Assembly (NCBI GenBank): GCA_013400115.1
Contig: VXBP01005185.1
Coordinates: 346,057 to 410,056, forward strand
From: Rhinopomastus cyanomelas
Lineage: Eukaryota > Chordata > Aves > Bucerotiformes > Rhinopomastidae
Direction of reading: 5' to 3'
DNA length: 64,000 nt
Shown: positions 50,454 to 61,671 of the stretch, piece by piece
Position numbering within the stretch: the first letter of the stretch is position 1
How the letters are laid out: every line of letters starts with the position of its first letter
Program-made: the position numbers and the translations under genes
The notes under the pieces: model-generated
The model's input: the letters and a program-made list of their open reading frames with translations, nothing else
The model's database searches: none
Told to the model about the DNA's origin: nothing

Positions 50454-51707
50454 TCAGAGGGGCACGACGGGGCCATCGCTGGGGTGGATCTTCTTGTGGC
50501 GCTTCAGGTGGGAGCTCTGCCGGAAGCTCCTGCCGCAGTCAAGGCAGGCGTACGGCTTCTCGCCGGTGTGGGTGAGCGCGTGCTGGGCCAGCGTGGAGCT
50601 GCGGCTGAAGCTCTTGCCGCAGTCGCCGCAGCAGTAGGGCTTCTCCCCGGTGTGGGTGCGCCTGTGCTGCGCGAGGGTCGAGCTGAAGCTGAAGCTCTTG
50701 CCGCAGGTGGAGCAGGCGTAGGGCTTCTCGCTGGCGTGGACGTGGCAGTGCCGGAGGTACCTGTAGCTGTTGCTGAAGCTCTTGCCGCAGTGGGTGCAGG
50801 GGAAGGGCTTCTCGCCGGTGTGGGCGCGCCTGTGCTGCGTGAGGTAGGAGCTGAAGCGGAAGCTCTTCCCGCAGAGGGTGCAGGGGAAGGGCTTCTCGCC
50901 CGTGTGGGTGAGCCTGTGCTGCGTGAGGTAGGAGCTGAAGCGGAAGCTCTTCCCGCAGAGGGTGCAGGGGAAGGGCTTCTCGCCCGTGTGGGTGAGCCTG
51001 TGCTGCGTGAGGTAGGAGCTGTCCCGGAAGCTCTTGCCGCACTCCCCGCAGCGGTACAGCTTCTCGCCGGTGTGGGTGCGCCTGTGCTGGCTGAGGTGGC
51101 TGCTCTGGATGAAGCTCTTGCCGCACTCCCCGCAGCGGTAGGGCTTCTCGCCGGTGTGCGTGCGCAGGTGCTGACTGAGGTCGCCGTTGCGGCTGAAGCC
51201 CTTGCCGCAGTCCCTGCAGCTGTACAGCTTCGCAGCAGCGCGGCCACAGCAGTGCCGCAGGTACCGGGACTTCTCGGCGAAGCTCCTGCCGCAGTCGGCA
51301 CAGGCGTAGGGCTTCTCTCCGGTGTGGATGAGGCGGTGGCGGATGTACTTGGCGCTCTCGTTGAAGCTCTTGCCGCAGTCGGAGCAGGGGTAGGGCTTCT
51401 GGCCCGTGTGGGTGTGCTGGTGCCGGCTGAGGTGGCCGCTCTGGCTGAAGCTCTTGCCACAGCTACTGCAGACAAAGGGTCGGGAGCTGGGGTGGGTGCA
51501 CTGGTGCTTCACCAGCTCTGAGCCAGGGGAGTAGCTCTGCCCACAGTCAGGGCACTGGTTCAGCTGCTCGGGTGACACAGAGGGAGCTGCTGTGGCTTCC
51601 TGCTCTTCCTTCTCATCCTCGGGGTTGTGCTTTAGCTTTTGTTCCAGGGGCTCATCCTCTCGCTCCAGGCTCCCCCCAGCAGCACCGGGGTGATTCTGGG
51701 GGCCCAT
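50454..51707 (-). CDS. C2H2 zinc-finger protein, 13 finger units (gene A, minus strand)
   Basis: A 417-residue protein in one exon. It has an acidic N-terminus (residues 1-45; no KRAB, SCAN or BTB visible), then 13 tandem C2H2 units joined by TGEKP-type linkers, ending PSDGPVVPL. Such proteins bind DNA in the nucleus as transcription factors. The first finger ([21 protein letters not shown]) is followed by an unusual PSSRPF linker. Unit 4 has lost its last His (RHCCGR). Units 8 and 9 share an almost identical 84-bp DNA repeat. It is paralogous and head to head with the zinc-finger gene at 53723. The start at 51707 is the first Met before the acidic region. An upstream non-coding exon in the CpG-rich segment is likely. 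No one-to-one ortholog is recognised. Confidence 0.88.
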   Translation of the reverse strand: MGPQNHPGAAGGSLEREDEPLEQKLKHNPEDEKEEQEATAAPSVSPEQLNQCPDCGQSYSPGSELVKHQCTHPSSRPFVCSSCGKSFSQSGHLSRHQHTHTGQKPYPCSDCGKSFNESAKYIRHRLIHTGEKPYACADCGRSFAEKSRYLRHCCGRAAAKLYSCRDCGKGFSRNGDLSQHLRTHTGEKPYRCGECGKSFIQSSHLSQHRRTHTGEKLYRCGECGKSFRDSSYLTQHRLTHTGEKPFPCTLCGKSFRFSSYLTQHRLTHTGEKPFPCTLCGKSFRFSSYLTQHRRAHTGEKPFPCTHCGKSFSNSYRYLRHCHVHASEKPYACSTCGKSFSFSSTLAQHRRTHTGEKPYCCGDCGKSFSRSSTLAQHALTHTGEKPYACLDCGRSFRQSSHLKRHKKIHPSDGPVVPL

Positions 51708-52361
51708 GATGCAGGGGGGAAGTGAAGGAGGACTTGTATAGCAGCCTCCTGCTGCTGTGAAGCAGCTGCTACTCGTAGATCACAGGGGCTGCAGGGTGAG
51801 AGAGCTGGGGCGTGGGGAAGGAGGGCTCCTCCTTTTCCTACAAGCCCTGCTCTGCTGGACTAAGGCGATAATTGCGCAGTGCCCTGTTCCGGTCCCACGC
51901 GAAGCCGGGCAGGCCGTGCGTTTCTCCACAGCTAACAGGCCATCTGGCCTTCCCATCGCAGCCTCGCACGGTGTCGGGTGCTGCAGCACACAGGGAGAAC
52001 CTCCAAGCTTTTGCCCCTAGGAGAAAGAGGGGCAGGGGATGAAGCCAGCAGAACTTCAGTCACTGTAGAAAAGGCTCCCAACCCAGCTCTGACAGCAAAG
52101 AGCAGCAGAAGTTGACTGCAGAGCCCTGCAGCACCCCCTTGTCCAGCCCACAAATGGTTTCCTCAACCATCAACAGGGGCACAGCCGGCGCAGCCGCTGA
52201 TCAGCTGGGGGGCCCAGAGCTGCACCCTGTGATGAGGGCAGCAGCTGCTCCTCACAGCCAATGCTCAGCCAACAGCTGCAACTCCCTAAGAGCTCGGGGG
52301 AAGGAAAACCAACCACAGCATCAAAACTTTTCCAAACTAGTAATGACTTGGGCTGCAGGGA

Positions 52362-52437
52362 CCTCTCCTCCCCATGAGCAGCACAGACAGATGCAGGAGC
52401 CTCTCCTCCCCGTGAGCAGCACAGACAGATGCAGGAG
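52362..52437 (+). repeat. Direct repeat, two copies of 38 bp
   Basis: CCTCTCCTCCCC(A/G)TGAGCAGCACAGACAGATGC occurs at 52362 and 52400 in the region between the zinc-finger genes. Confidence 0.85.
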
Positions 52438-52739
52438 CTCGGGGATTCACCTGCACAGACCCCACTGCCCTCCTCCCCTCTGCTCTAGAAAGATCCGGAT
52501 CCAGCTCGAGCTCAGCCTCCCCCTCCAACTATCACCACGACGCTCAAAACTCACCCCGAGTCGGACGGGGAACAAAACTACCGCCGAACGGCAGAGGTGC
52601 CTTGGCCCAGCGCTGCTCCCGCAGGTCACTCTGACGGACACCGCTTCCCTCTCGCTTCAAGCCCAGTAACACCAGTACGGTACCACAGGAAGGTGGTGGC
52701 GTCGGGGTTGGATGGGAGGTCAGGAAGCTGGTTCTCAGG

Positions 52740-53320
52740 CCATTGTCCCACACAAAGCTCTAGAGGCCGCGCGTCCTCCAGCAGCGCCGGGCTCGGGCTC
52801 TTCTCGCCGCCACTTCCCCCTCTCCCGGCGCCTCCCTCGCTGCTGCTTTCACCGGCCCCACCGCAGCGGCCCCTGTGGGCTCCAGCCGAGCGGGTTTCGG
52901 GCTCGGGCAATGGGCAACACCGGCGCCTATCCGGGTCTGGCCCGACTCGCCCGGTCCGGACCCTCGAGTGAAGCCGCGAAAGGCGGGAAAGCCCGGAGCG
53001 CCGCCGCCTCCCAGCAGCCCCCGCGCCGGAAGTGACGCCGCTACGGTGGGGGGCACAGGACCCCGCGAGGGCTGCCCGCGCCGTTCGCCTGAGCCGTTCG
53101 CGGCTGGAGGGCCCCGCCCGGGCGCGGAGGCCCCGCGAAGAACGTTCCGGCTCCCGCCCCCGGGCGACTGACGGCGCCTGGAAGAGAGAAACCCCTGCAG
53201 CTCCCGGCCCGGCGCCTCTCGGTACCGCGCTGGGCTCTGTGGGTGGGACCCGGCCGGGCGGATCCTCGCGGCCTTTAACGCCGCTGGGGTCAGGGGGCTC
53301 CTGGGGCTGCGCTGAGGCTG
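52740..53320. promoter_or_regulatory. CpG-rich bidirectional promoter between two zinc-finger genes
   Basis: This segment is dense in CG dinucleotides (runs such as GCGCCGCCGCC and CCCGCGCCGGAAGTGACG), whereas its flanks are not. It lies between two divergently transcribed zinc-finger genes. A CCGGAAGTGACG block at about 53025-53036 resembles an ETS site next to a CRE-like half site. No TATA box is evident. First non-coding exons of both genes probably lie here; their borders cannot be fixed. Confidence 0.6.
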
Positions 53321-53722
53321 CTGACCGGGGCGGGGCGGGTGTCTCTGGGGTGATTTGAACGCCAGCAAATCCTCACCCGCAGGTTCTCAGGGTCGCTGTC
53401 CCCGCAGAGGAGCCCCGGGCGGGTTCGCAGGACTTTCAGAGCCCCGCAGGCTGCGGGGCTGTTGCTGGGGCTGCTGCCCGGGTTCACACGGGGGTCTGGT
53501 GGGGGTGACGGAGGCCGCAGGCGCTGCTGTGACCCCAGAACCTCGGTTCTTAACCTGGGCCCGGGGGTTCCTTCGGGGCAGGGCTGTGCCGCCTCCGTTT
53601 TGGGCTGGAGCTGGAGCTGTCTGCCTGACCCGACCCGATCCCCTGCCTGACCCTCTGTCCGGCTTCCCGGGTGTCCCCAGGCCTCTGCCGAGGGCCAGAG
53701 CTGACCGACCACCCTGCTCAGC

Positions 53723-54898
53723 ATGGACCCCCTGATACCCCTGGGTTCTGCCAGCGAGAGTCTGGACAAGGAGCTACCAGACAAACAGTTGGAGAAGCCA
53801 AAGCGCAGCCCTGAGGCTGAGGAGAAGGAAGCAGATGAAGCTGCTGTGGCTCCCTCTCTGCCACCTGACCAGCTGAATAGGTGCCCCCAGTGTGGGCAGA
53901 GCTACCCCGCTGGCTTGGATCCAGTGAAGCACTGGTGTGCCCACCCCAGCACCCGGCCCTTTGTCTGCAGTGACTGTGGCAGTTGCTTTGCCAAGAAGGG
54001 CACCCTCACCCGACACCATCGCACCCACACCGGGGAGAAGCCCTACCCCTGCCCCGACTGCGGCAAGAGCTTCAGCCACAGCTCCACCCTCACCAGGCAC
54101 GTGCGCACCCACACCGGCGAGAAGCCCTACTGCTGTGCTGACTGCGGCAAGAGATTCACCGACAGCGCCAACCTCACCCGGCACCGCCGCGTCCACACTG
54201 GCGAGAAGCCCTACAGCTGTGCCAGCTGCGGCAAGAGCTTCGCCGACAGCGGCCACTTCACCCAGCACATGCGCATCCACACCGGGGAGAAGCCGTTCAC
54301 CTGCGGGGACTGCGGCAAGAGCTTCAGTTACATCTCCTCCTTCGCCCAGCACATGCACGTCCACAGCGGGGAGCAGCCCTTCATCTGCGGCGACTGCGGC
54401 AAGAGCTACAGCGGCAGCTCCTCCTTCGCCCGGCACCTGCGCACCCACAGCGGCGAGAAGCCCTACCGCTGCGGCGAGTGCGGCAAGAGCTTCAGCCAGA
54501 GCGGCCACCTCGCCCAGCACAGGCACAGCCACACCGGCAAGAAGCCGTTCACCTGCACCGACTGCAGCAAGGGCTTCAGCAACAGCTACGAGTACCTGCG
54601 GCACCGGCACGTCCACACCGGCGAGAAGCCCTACGCCTGCACCGACTGCGGCAAGAGCTTCAGGCAGAGCTCCAACCTCACGCAGCACATGCGCACCCAC
54701 ACCGGCGAGAAGCCCTTCGTCTGCGTCGTGTGCGGCAGGAGCTTCAGCCACAGCAGCAGCCTCACCCTGCACATGCGCACCCACACCGGCAACAAGCCCT
54801 TCGTCTGCGTCATCTGCGACAAGAGCTTCAGCCAGAGCTCCAACCTCAAGCGCCACGAGAAGATCCACGTCGCCGATGGCCTCCTTCTGCCCCTCTGA
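53723..54898 (+). CDS. C2H2 zinc-finger protein, 12 fingers (gene B, plus strand)
   Basis: A 391-residue protein in one exon. It starts [20 protein letters not shown], has an acidic Lys/Glu-rich region, then 12 C2H2 fingers with intact Cys and His pairs and mostly TGEKP linkers, ending VADGLLLPL. The first finger and its odd PSTRPF linker, and the tail after the last finger, match zinc-finger gene A (50454-51707), so the two are paralogs. The sequence just before the ATG contains CCCCAG (about 53677), a plausible acceptor for an upstream non-coding exon. It probably acts as a DNA-binding transcription factor. No effector domain or ortholog is recognised. Confidence 0.88.
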   Translation: MDPLIPLGSASESLDKELPDKQLEKPKRSPEAEEKEADEAAVAPSLPPDQLNRCPQCGQSYPAGLDPVKHWCAHPSTRPFVCSDCGSCFAKKGTLTRHHRTHTGEKPYPCPDCGKSFSHSSTLTRHVRTHTGEKPYCCADCGKRFTDSANLTRHRRVHTGEKPYSCASCGKSFADSGHFTQHMRIHTGEKPFTCGDCGKSFSYISSFAQHMHVHSGEQPFICGDCGKSYSGSSSFARHLRTHSGEKPYRCGECGKSFSQSGHLAQHRHSHTGKKPFTCTDCSKGFSNSYEYLRHRHVHTGEKPYACTDCGKSFRQSSNLTQHMRTHTGEKPFVCVVCGRSFSHSSSLTLHMRTHTGNKPFVCVICDKSFSQSSNLKRHEKIHVADGLLLPL

Positions 54899-56564
54899 CG
54901 GCGCCGGTGTTGCCAGGAGGTGCCGCAGCAGCGTCCCGGTGGTGGGTTCCTCCCATTGGCCTTCCCGGTGGGTTTTGCTGCTGCAGCAGGGACTAAATCC
55001 AGATGAAGACCCCAAACCGGCTCCAGCTCAGCTCTGCCAGCGCCGCCAGCTGTGGCACCAGTAGCACCAGTACCGTTGCAGAGCCCATTAATGGAGTTGG
55101 GAACAGGATGACCCCTCCTGTTGGTGGATTGCAGGTGGGCTGGGATGGGGAGGACACCTGCAGCTTCCCCGCGTGCGAACGGAAGGGGAGACCCCAAGAG
55201 TCCCTGATCCTGGAGCGTCTTGCGGCGGAGGCGAGTGCTGGGGCTGGGACCTGAGAAGTGCCTGATGTTGGGCAGTGTCGGATGGTGGAGAGGAGGGGAG
55301 GTCCCTCCTGCTCCAGTGTCCTCTTTCCCGGGCACTTTCCTTGGAGCCTGGTGCCCGGTGGCCATGGCCAGTGCTGCCACCGGCGCTGGGATGAGGTTTG
55401 CCAGGTTGTAGCTCTTCTCTTTTCTCCAAACCTGTGGGTTCCTAGAGGTTAAACAAAGTCCTTCGTCGCCTCAATCCCCCCCCCCAGCTCGATAAAACAC
55501 TGACTTTTCAGTTTGCTGTCTGTGTTTTTGTTTATTCTGCAAAAATGCTCCAGTTTTGGGGACAGTTCTTCCCTGCGCTGGGGGCTGGAGTCACGCGCCC
55601 AGGTCACAGAAGTCCGGGGAGGTGCTTGAGGGGCCTCGTGGGGGTCTTGGAGGAGTCTCTGGGGCTCTCAGGAGAGCCCGGGGCACTGAGGCTGGGTGAC
55701 AGCCCCGGGACTCCCCACCCCCCAGGCTGCCTCAGCCCCTTGTAGAGGTTGGATCAGAGGGACCTCAAGCCGTCGCTGCAGCCTCTCTGCCCTCAAGGAA
55801 ACCACCAGCCCCACCTGCCCTCGCGTCCTCTGCAAACTGGCTGCGAGTGTCCGTGGTCCCGGGGCCCGGAGCTGTGACAAAGACGGGAGTGGCCCCAACA
55901 GCGGAGCCCTGGGGACCACCACGCGTGACCAGTTGTCAGCTAGAGACCACAGGAGACCGTGCTGAGGGCCCTTTTGACATCCAGGGACACCACAGGCTGG
56001 TCTTTGCTCTTCCAGGTGGGGTCAGCAAACCCTTGGTGCCATCCAAGTGACAAAAGGACATTGATGGTGGCCCCCCCACCACGGGGATCCGGACAAGGAC
56101 CCACGACGCTGCTACCACTGCACCAGCCCAGTGAAAACCAGTTCACTGTCTGCTCTGCTCCCTCCCTCTGTATCTTGTAGAAGATCGGCATCGTCGTGGC
56201 CATAACCAGGAGCTCCCCGGAGTGAAAACCCCGACGCAGAAGCCCTCCGGCCACGTTCGTCTCCCCACAAGGAGCATTCGTTCGCGGTGGCTGAGGGCTG
56301 GCACGTTTGAGCCCGGCGCTGGGAAGACTTCTGGAAACTTCTCGTGGCACCAGTCCCCCCACTGACCCGCCTGGCTCAGGCCACAGTGCCTCGGGGTCCC
56401 CCAGCGGCTACCGGATCCCTCTGGAGCCCCAGACACACGGGCGCCCGCCCTGACGCTCCCCAGCTCCGCTCCTGCTGGCCCCTGGTCCCCTGCTCCTTGC
56501 CCGAAGCGTTTCTGGGCTCCCCAGCAGAAGCCACGAGAGCCAGGTGGGCAGTTCCAGAGCCACT
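54899..56564. other. Intergenic between zinc-finger gene B and KLHL gene
   Basis: Probable 3' UTR of gene B up to about 55.5 kb. Then sequence with faint CR1-like phrases at about 55745-56040 (GGACCACCACGCGTGACCAG), too diverged to call firmly. Confidence 0.4.
55490..55497 (+). terminator. Possible weak polyadenylation signal for zinc-finger gene B
   Basis: CGATAAAA about 590 bp after the stop is the nearest AATAAA-like variant, and T/GT-rich sequence follows. Weak support. Confidence 0.25.
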
Positions 56565-56570
56565 TTTATT
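56565..56570 (-). terminator. Polyadenylation signal of the KLHL gene
   Basis: TTTATT on + is AATAAA on -, 252 bp after the stop codon. Confidence 0.65.
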
Positions 56571-56821
56571 CAGCACAAGTGTGGGAGGAACGTGGGGCGG
56601 GTGGGGGGTCCCCAGCTCTCAGGGGAGGAGCGTCCCTGGAGGCCCTGGGGTGCAGCGTGGGGAGTGCTTGTCCCCCGCAGGGTGCGCGCGGTCTCCGTCA
56701 CGGACCCTGCGCGGGGAGGAATCGCTTCTGGGGAGGGCTCTGGGGCGATTCAGCCCCACAGAGGTGCCCGCGGACGCGACCTGCAGACCCCAGCGTGGGG
56801 TGCGGAGCGTTTCAGCCCCCC

Positions 56822-57389
56822 CTAGGTGTTCTCGGGGGGTCTAGGGGGCTCCTCCGGGCAGCTGGGGCCGCGCAAGGCCGAGGGCACCGTGAGGACGCAG
56901 GCCTTGAGGTCCGTGTAGGCGTGGGGCAGGGTGCCGCGCGTGATCCAGCGCCGGGGGCCCGGCTGGTAGGCGTGGATCAGGTGGGTGTCCTTGTAGGTCT
57001 CGTGGCTGTACCCCCCCAGCACAATCAGCTCCCCCCCCAGCACGGCCGCGCCCCCCACCACGTGGGCTTGGGGCAGGGGGCTGAGGAGGACCCAGCTGTT
57101 CCGCTTGGGGCTGTAGACCTCGAAGGACAGCTGGTCCCTGTAGCCAGTCTGCCCGTCCCGCTGGCAGAGCCCCCCGGCCACGTAGAGCTGCCCGCCCGCC
57201 TCCTCCATGACGTGGCCGGCTCGCTGGCCGTTCATCGGGGCCAGGCGCGCGGCCGGCTCGCCCGGCGTGTAGCGCAGCAGGGCCGCCTGGCACTGGCACG
57301 CCTCGTCGCAGCCCCCCGACACGTAGAGCGCGCCGTCCAGGGCGCAGGCCGCGTGCCCGCACAGCGCCATCGGCAGGGGCCGGCACCTC
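56822..57389 (-). CDS. KLHL33: KLHL exon 4: last kelch repeats and stop
   Basis: Three kelch blades read RPLPMALCGHAACALDGALY, GGQLYVAGGLCQRDG and GGELIVLGGYSHETYKDTH, then the tail PEEPPRPPENT and TAG at 56822-56824. The acceptor is GCCCAG on -. Confidence 0.88.
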
Positions 57390-59957
57390 CTGGGCAGGGA
57401 GAGAGGGAGGGGCTGAAGGGCAGCGCAGCCGTGGTGGCTCACGGCTCGCCAGGGAGATCCCCCGGTGGCCCTGCTGGGTAGGGGTAGGGTCAGGGTTGGG
57501 GAATGCTGGCCAGCACCTCCTGAGCCCCAGTGGGCACCATCAGCTCACACTGGGCGGGTGCCCAAGAGGCATCACGCAGTGTCCGACCCTTTCTAGAGCC
57601 CCAAAGACACCTTTGGTCACCCCACAGAGGACACAATGGCCGACACTGGCCAATGGCCAGCAGAGCACCCGGTGAACAGAGCTGGAAGGGGTGTGACACT
57701 GGCCACTGGGCCCTCCCTGGCTGCCAGTGACTGAAGACTCATGGGCTGCTCGACAGGCACCGCTGGTCAGCACCCAGTCACCCCTAAGCGAGGTGGGTGC
57801 CCCCCGACCCGGCGGCCCTCTCCCAAAGGCCACCGAAGGCTGGGGGCTGCGAGGGGCTCCCGGGGCAGAGCTGAGGACGGGGCGCAGCGGCCTCACCTCC
57901 AGGTGTCTGTGGCCAGGTCGTAGCGCTCCACGGTGTCGGTGCAGTAGAGCTCCCCCGAGTTGCCCCCCAGGGCGTAGATGAAGCCCCCGAGGGCCGCAGC
58001 GGCAAAGTAGCTCCGCTTGCAGGTCATGCTGGCCAGGCGCTGCCACGCGCCCTCCATGGGCTGGTATCTGGGGTGAAGGGGGGCGAGAGGCACCTGAGCG
58101 TCGACCCAGGGCCCATCTGGCTCCAGCCCCCGGCCAGGTGCCCGGAGCAGGGTGCCCAGAGCCCCGTCCAGGCTGCCCTTGGGCGCTGCCCGGGGTGGAG
58201 CGGCCACAGCCTCCCGGGCTCTCTGCTCCAGGGCCTCAGCCCCCTCCGGGCGGGTCCAGCCTCCATCTCCCTTCTCTCAGCCGGAAGCCCGGCTGCGGCT
58301 CCCTGGGGCCGCTCCAGTTGCAGCAGCACCTCCGCGGCTCCCCCGGGGTCCCGGCACCCCGTGGCCCCTCCGGGCCGCCTCACCTGTAGACGCTGGCCAG
58401 GGTGTCGTAGATCCCGTAGTAGTGCTTCCCGCCCAGGACGTAGAGGCTGTTGCCCACCACGGCGACGGCGTGGCGGAAGCGGGGGCCGTCGGGGAAGTCG
58501 CCCAGCGCTCGCCACTCCACCCGCTTCACCAGCCCCACGGCGCTGAGGTAGCGGTGGGCGAACCAGAGGTGTCTGCTGGGCTTGCGGGCGGCCAGGTCGG
58601 AGGTCACCTTCTCGCCGCCGCAGACCACCAGCACCTCTGGCAGAGAGCGAACGCGGCACGGCAGCCGAGCCACGGGGGCCAGCCCCGCCACCACCAGCTC
58701 CCGCAGGAGCGCCGGCTCGGCCGCCGCCGCGGCCACCGACCGCACCTGCTTCAGCTCCGAGGTGGACATGAGGGCGAAGCGGACCGACGACAGGACTTCC
58801 TTGGCCAGAGCCTCGTGGCCGTCCCTGTTGGCCGTCAGCCACCGAGAGGCCGCCTCCAAGGCCTCCAGTTCGTAGAGGACGTTGAGGGCGTCCGAGCGGA
58901 GGAGGCGGATGACGAGGTGCGCAGGCAGATCCAGGAAGGCTGGGGTGGCCACCACGCTGGGGAAGGTGGCCAAGATGTAGTCCTCCGCTCCACGGCTCAC
59001 CTGGGCCAAGCCGTAGGTGGCGGCGAAGGCCAGCACGTCCGGGCCGGTCTCCGGGGTGAGGCCGCGGGTGAACACGTCCAGGCAGAGGGTGAGGAGCCCC
59101 CAGGCCTGGTAGCGCAGGGAGGTCTCAGCTGCCTCCAGGACCACGGGCCACGGCCCCGCCACAGCCCCGGTGTAGGCGAAGGAGAGCAGCAGGCGCAGCT
59201 CGGCCGGGGACAGCCCTGTGGCCAGCGGCGCAGAGGGGTCGTGGGTGGCCTCCCGCATGGGGCAAGTGAAGAGACCCCGGAAGAAGTCGCAGGAGCAGCT
59301 CAAGGCCAAGCGCTGAACTGGTGGAAGAGACGAGGAGCAGTGGGTCCCCGCTCGCTGGGAACTGGCGTGTGCTGGCCCCCGGCGACCTCCAGCTCTGCCA
59401 GGGGACCGGCCCCTCCCGGGGGACCCCAGCTCACCAGGGATGACCTCGTCCCCTGCCTGCAGCCGGATGTCGCAGCCCAGGCCGCTGGCGTGGAGCCGCT
59501 CCAGGGCCCTCAGCGTCTCCCACTGCTCCTCCAGGCACTGGGCACCTCCCTCCTGGGGGTCCCCGTCCGGCCGAAGGGTGCAGGCGGCCACCATCCGTGG
59601 GGCCCCCAGGAGCCGGGCAGCCTCCTCCACCTCCTTCTCCTGGCCGTGGGGCAGGGTCCCGCCGTAGGCAAAGGCCAGCAGAGCCCTCCAGCCCCGCAGC
59701 GTGGCCCCGGCTGGCAGGGGGACACGAGCCGGGGGGCCCTGCCGCGGCTCCTCGCTTCGGCCCTCCAGGAAGCGCAGGAAGAAGGAGCTGATGGAGGCCA
59801 GCACCACGGCGTGGGCCACGTCGCCCTCGGGTCCCACGGCCACATCCACCAGCTGTCCGGCGGCACGGAGGTCGCTGGCCATGGCCAGGAAGTGGCCGGC
59901 GTGAGCCCCATCTCGCAGGTTCCACTGGGCTGGGGCCGGCCCCTCTGCCACCCACAT
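56822..59957 (-). CDS. KLHL33: Kelch-like BTB-BTB-BACK-kelch protein, probable KLHL33 (whole gene)
   Basis: Kelch-like proteins are usually substrate adaptors of cullin-3 ubiquitin ligases. Four coding exons on - (59957-59435, 59317-58384, 58067-57897, 57389-56822) join with correct AG/GT and phase to give 731 residues. A first BTB-like domain (about residues 15-140) is followed by a second (about 155-275, SCSCDFFRGLF to AYTGAVAGPW), then BACK (about 280-400) and six kelch repeats (about 420-720) with GG pairs such as LYVLGGKHYYG, FIYALGGNSGE, LYVSGG, LYVAGG and LIVLGGYSHE. The start ATG follows a predicted acceptor five bases upstream. The family assignment is firm. The KLHL33 name rests on my memory of its BTB/BACK sequence and is less sure. 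Confidence 0.85.
57897..58067 (-). CDS. KLHL33: KLHL exon 3: kelch repeat
   Basis: The exon encodes YQPMEGAWQRLASMTCKRSY, then FIYALGGNSGELYCTDTVE and RYDLATDTW, one full kelch blade. The acceptor is CCCCAG on - and the donor is GTGAGG at 57896. Confidence 0.88.
58384..59317 (-). CDS. KLHL33: KLHL exon 2: second BTB, BACK and first kelch repeats
   Basis: The exon is 934 bp. It reads LALSCSCDFFRGLF, LRLLLSFAYTGAVAG, LRYQAWGLLTLCLDVF, then the BACK domain and the first kelch blades (LPEVLVVCGGEK, HAVAVVGNSLYVLGGKHYYG). The acceptor is CACCAG on -. The donor is GTGAGG at 58383. Confidence 0.88.
59435..59957 (-). CDS. KLHL33: KLHL exon 1 (coding): first BTB-like domain
   Basis: The exon starts MWVAEGPAPAQWNLRDG. 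The BTB-like core is LVDVAVGPEGDVAHAVVLAS, then LLAFAYGGTLPHG. It ends DEVIPG with one base over. The donor on - is GTGAGC at 59434. Confidence 0.85.
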
Positions 59958-60360
59958 GCTGCCTGTGGGGACGCAGGGGGCAGGAGGTCGGGACAGGGTC
60001 CCCGCGGGGGACGCACAGCTCAGCCCAGTTCCCCCAGTCAACCCCTACAGCAGAAGCCACCCAGCCCTTCGTCGACCACCGGCCTCCAGTCAGAACTGGG
60101 AGCTCGGACAGGGCCAAACCCAGCAGCCCCCGGCACGGCTCCCGGCGAAGCTGCCAGTGCCACCTGCCCGGCACGTGGCGGGCGGAGGGTTGTGTGAGAT
60201 GCTGTGTGTTGGGGTCCCTTCCTGCACCCTTGACGGGCCAGGGGGTGCCGGTCCTCACCGTGTGCCGCCCCCACCCCGCCCCATCGCCAGCAGCACCACA
60301 CGTGTCGCTCGCTCGGCCGGGGCCGCGTGTCCTCGCGCGCAGCCCGGCGGCACCGCTCAC

Positions 60361-60480
60361 CCTGCGGCGTGTCCCGCGCGGCCGCGCCACGCACTCGCCC
60401 CCTCTCGCCGCCTGCCGCCGCTTCGGGAAGCTCCTGTGACCCCCCGGGAATGTGCCCGGGTAATTATAGCCCCGGACGGG
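60361..60480 (-). promoter_or_regulatory. Predicted 5' non-coding exon and CpG promoter of the KLHL gene
   Basis: On the - strand GCAGG followed by GTGAGC at 60360 is a good donor. It pairs with the acceptor at 59963, five bases before the ATG. The segment is CpG rich. Upstream extent is unknown. Confidence 0.4.
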
Positions 60481-61671
60481 ACACGTGGCTGTGGCCAGGA
60501 GCCGCGACAGGCTCCGGCAGAGGGAGGTCCCCGAGCTCCTGGAGTCCCGGGGATGGGGTGATGCGGATGATGGCCGGGTTCCCCGAGGACAGGTCATGGG
60601 GTGCTGGAAGCTGCAGCACCCACGGTGCTCCTGAACTGGAGCCCAGTGACCTCCATCCTAAAGGGCTGGGGCCTCCCTGGACGCCAGGCCCTTGGCCCAG
60701 TCCCAAGTGTCCCTGGAACCATCCTGCACCCCCGGGTCCCCCCAGGCCACGCTGCCTGCCAGAGCTGCGATCATGTGCCTGTGTCACCCTCCCGTCCTCT
60801 TCTGTCCTTGGGTCTCCCATCTGCCGGCTCTCCACCCCCGGCCCTCTCCCCTCCCACTTCCCGGGGGCCACCAACCCCCATTCCAGTCAGCCAGACCCCC
60901 AGATGTCCTGTCCCTGTGCCCTCGTGTGCCCAGGCACCTGCTGGAGTCCTGGCCCCAGAGCTGAGCCCTCCCAGGGGCACCTCTCGCCCACCCCAGCTGC
61001 CAGGGGGCTGCTTCCTGGGGATCCCCCTTCCTGCCACCGGGGCTGTCTCCTCACCCTGGCCGTGTCCTCACCCTGGCCGTGTCCTCACCCTGGCCGTCTC
61101 CTCACCCTGGCCGTCTCCTCACCCTTCACCAGAACCTGCCTCCAGCTGGGACCAAGTGGTGAGAGCAGCTCCTGGGCGTCTCCTCTCCAGGCTGACGGAC
61201 GCAGCTCTGCTCCCGTCGCCTCACCTCGGGCACCCAGCGGCTCAGCCCCCTGCACCCTCCCGGTGGCTTCGCAGGACGAGCCCCAGTTTGTAGAGACAAA
61301 ACTCAGCTGGGAGCAGGAGAAGCTCCAGGGTCCCTCCCAGCCTCAGCTGTTCCCCTGCTCTAACCCTGAGCTGAGGACTCCAGACCTTCTTAGCTCGTTG
61401 GAGAAACCACCTTGTCTGCCACAGACCTCACTGGGGTCTACCCCTCCATCTTCCAGCCCAGCTTCCTCGACCTGCAGCCAGCGGGGGGCTTCTCCCACCT
61501 CTGTGGGCACCCTGGGCCGGGCTCTCACACCCTCAGCATCAACAGTTTCTTCCCTCTCTCCAGTCTGAATCTCCCTCGTTTCGCTTTGACCATCACCCCT
61601 GGTCCTGTCACAGCAGCCCCTGCTCTGTCCCCATCTTTCTTTCCAGCCCCTTTAAGCCCTGAAAGGCTGCA
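60481..61671. other. Intergenic between the KLHL gene and NDUFA11
   Basis: C-rich sequence with the 17-bp minisatellite. Long open frames occur on + but show no domain or homology. Confidence 0.5.
61049..61127 (+). repeat. Minisatellite, five copies of 17 bp
   Basis: CCTCACCCTGGCCGTGT units start at 61049, 61066, 61083, 61100 and 61117, intergenic between the KLHL gene and NDUFA11. Confidence 0.88.

Noticed and set aside
50220..51521. A 433-residue plus-strand open frame rich in Ala, Val, Glu and Leu opposite zinc-finger gene A
   Set aside because: It is the antisense of the 84-bp zinc-finger repeat, which is divisible by 3. A matching antisense frame lies at 53774-55015. The sequence has no domain.
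53937..55064. A 375-residue plus-strand frame of Ala/Pro/Ser/Arg overlapping zinc-finger gene B
   Set aside because: It is the +1 frame of the repeated fingers, low complexity only.
58152..60197. A 681-residue plus-strand open frame over the KLHL gene
   Set aside because: It is antisense to GC-rich KLHL exons that have correct splice sites and kelch/BTB motifs.
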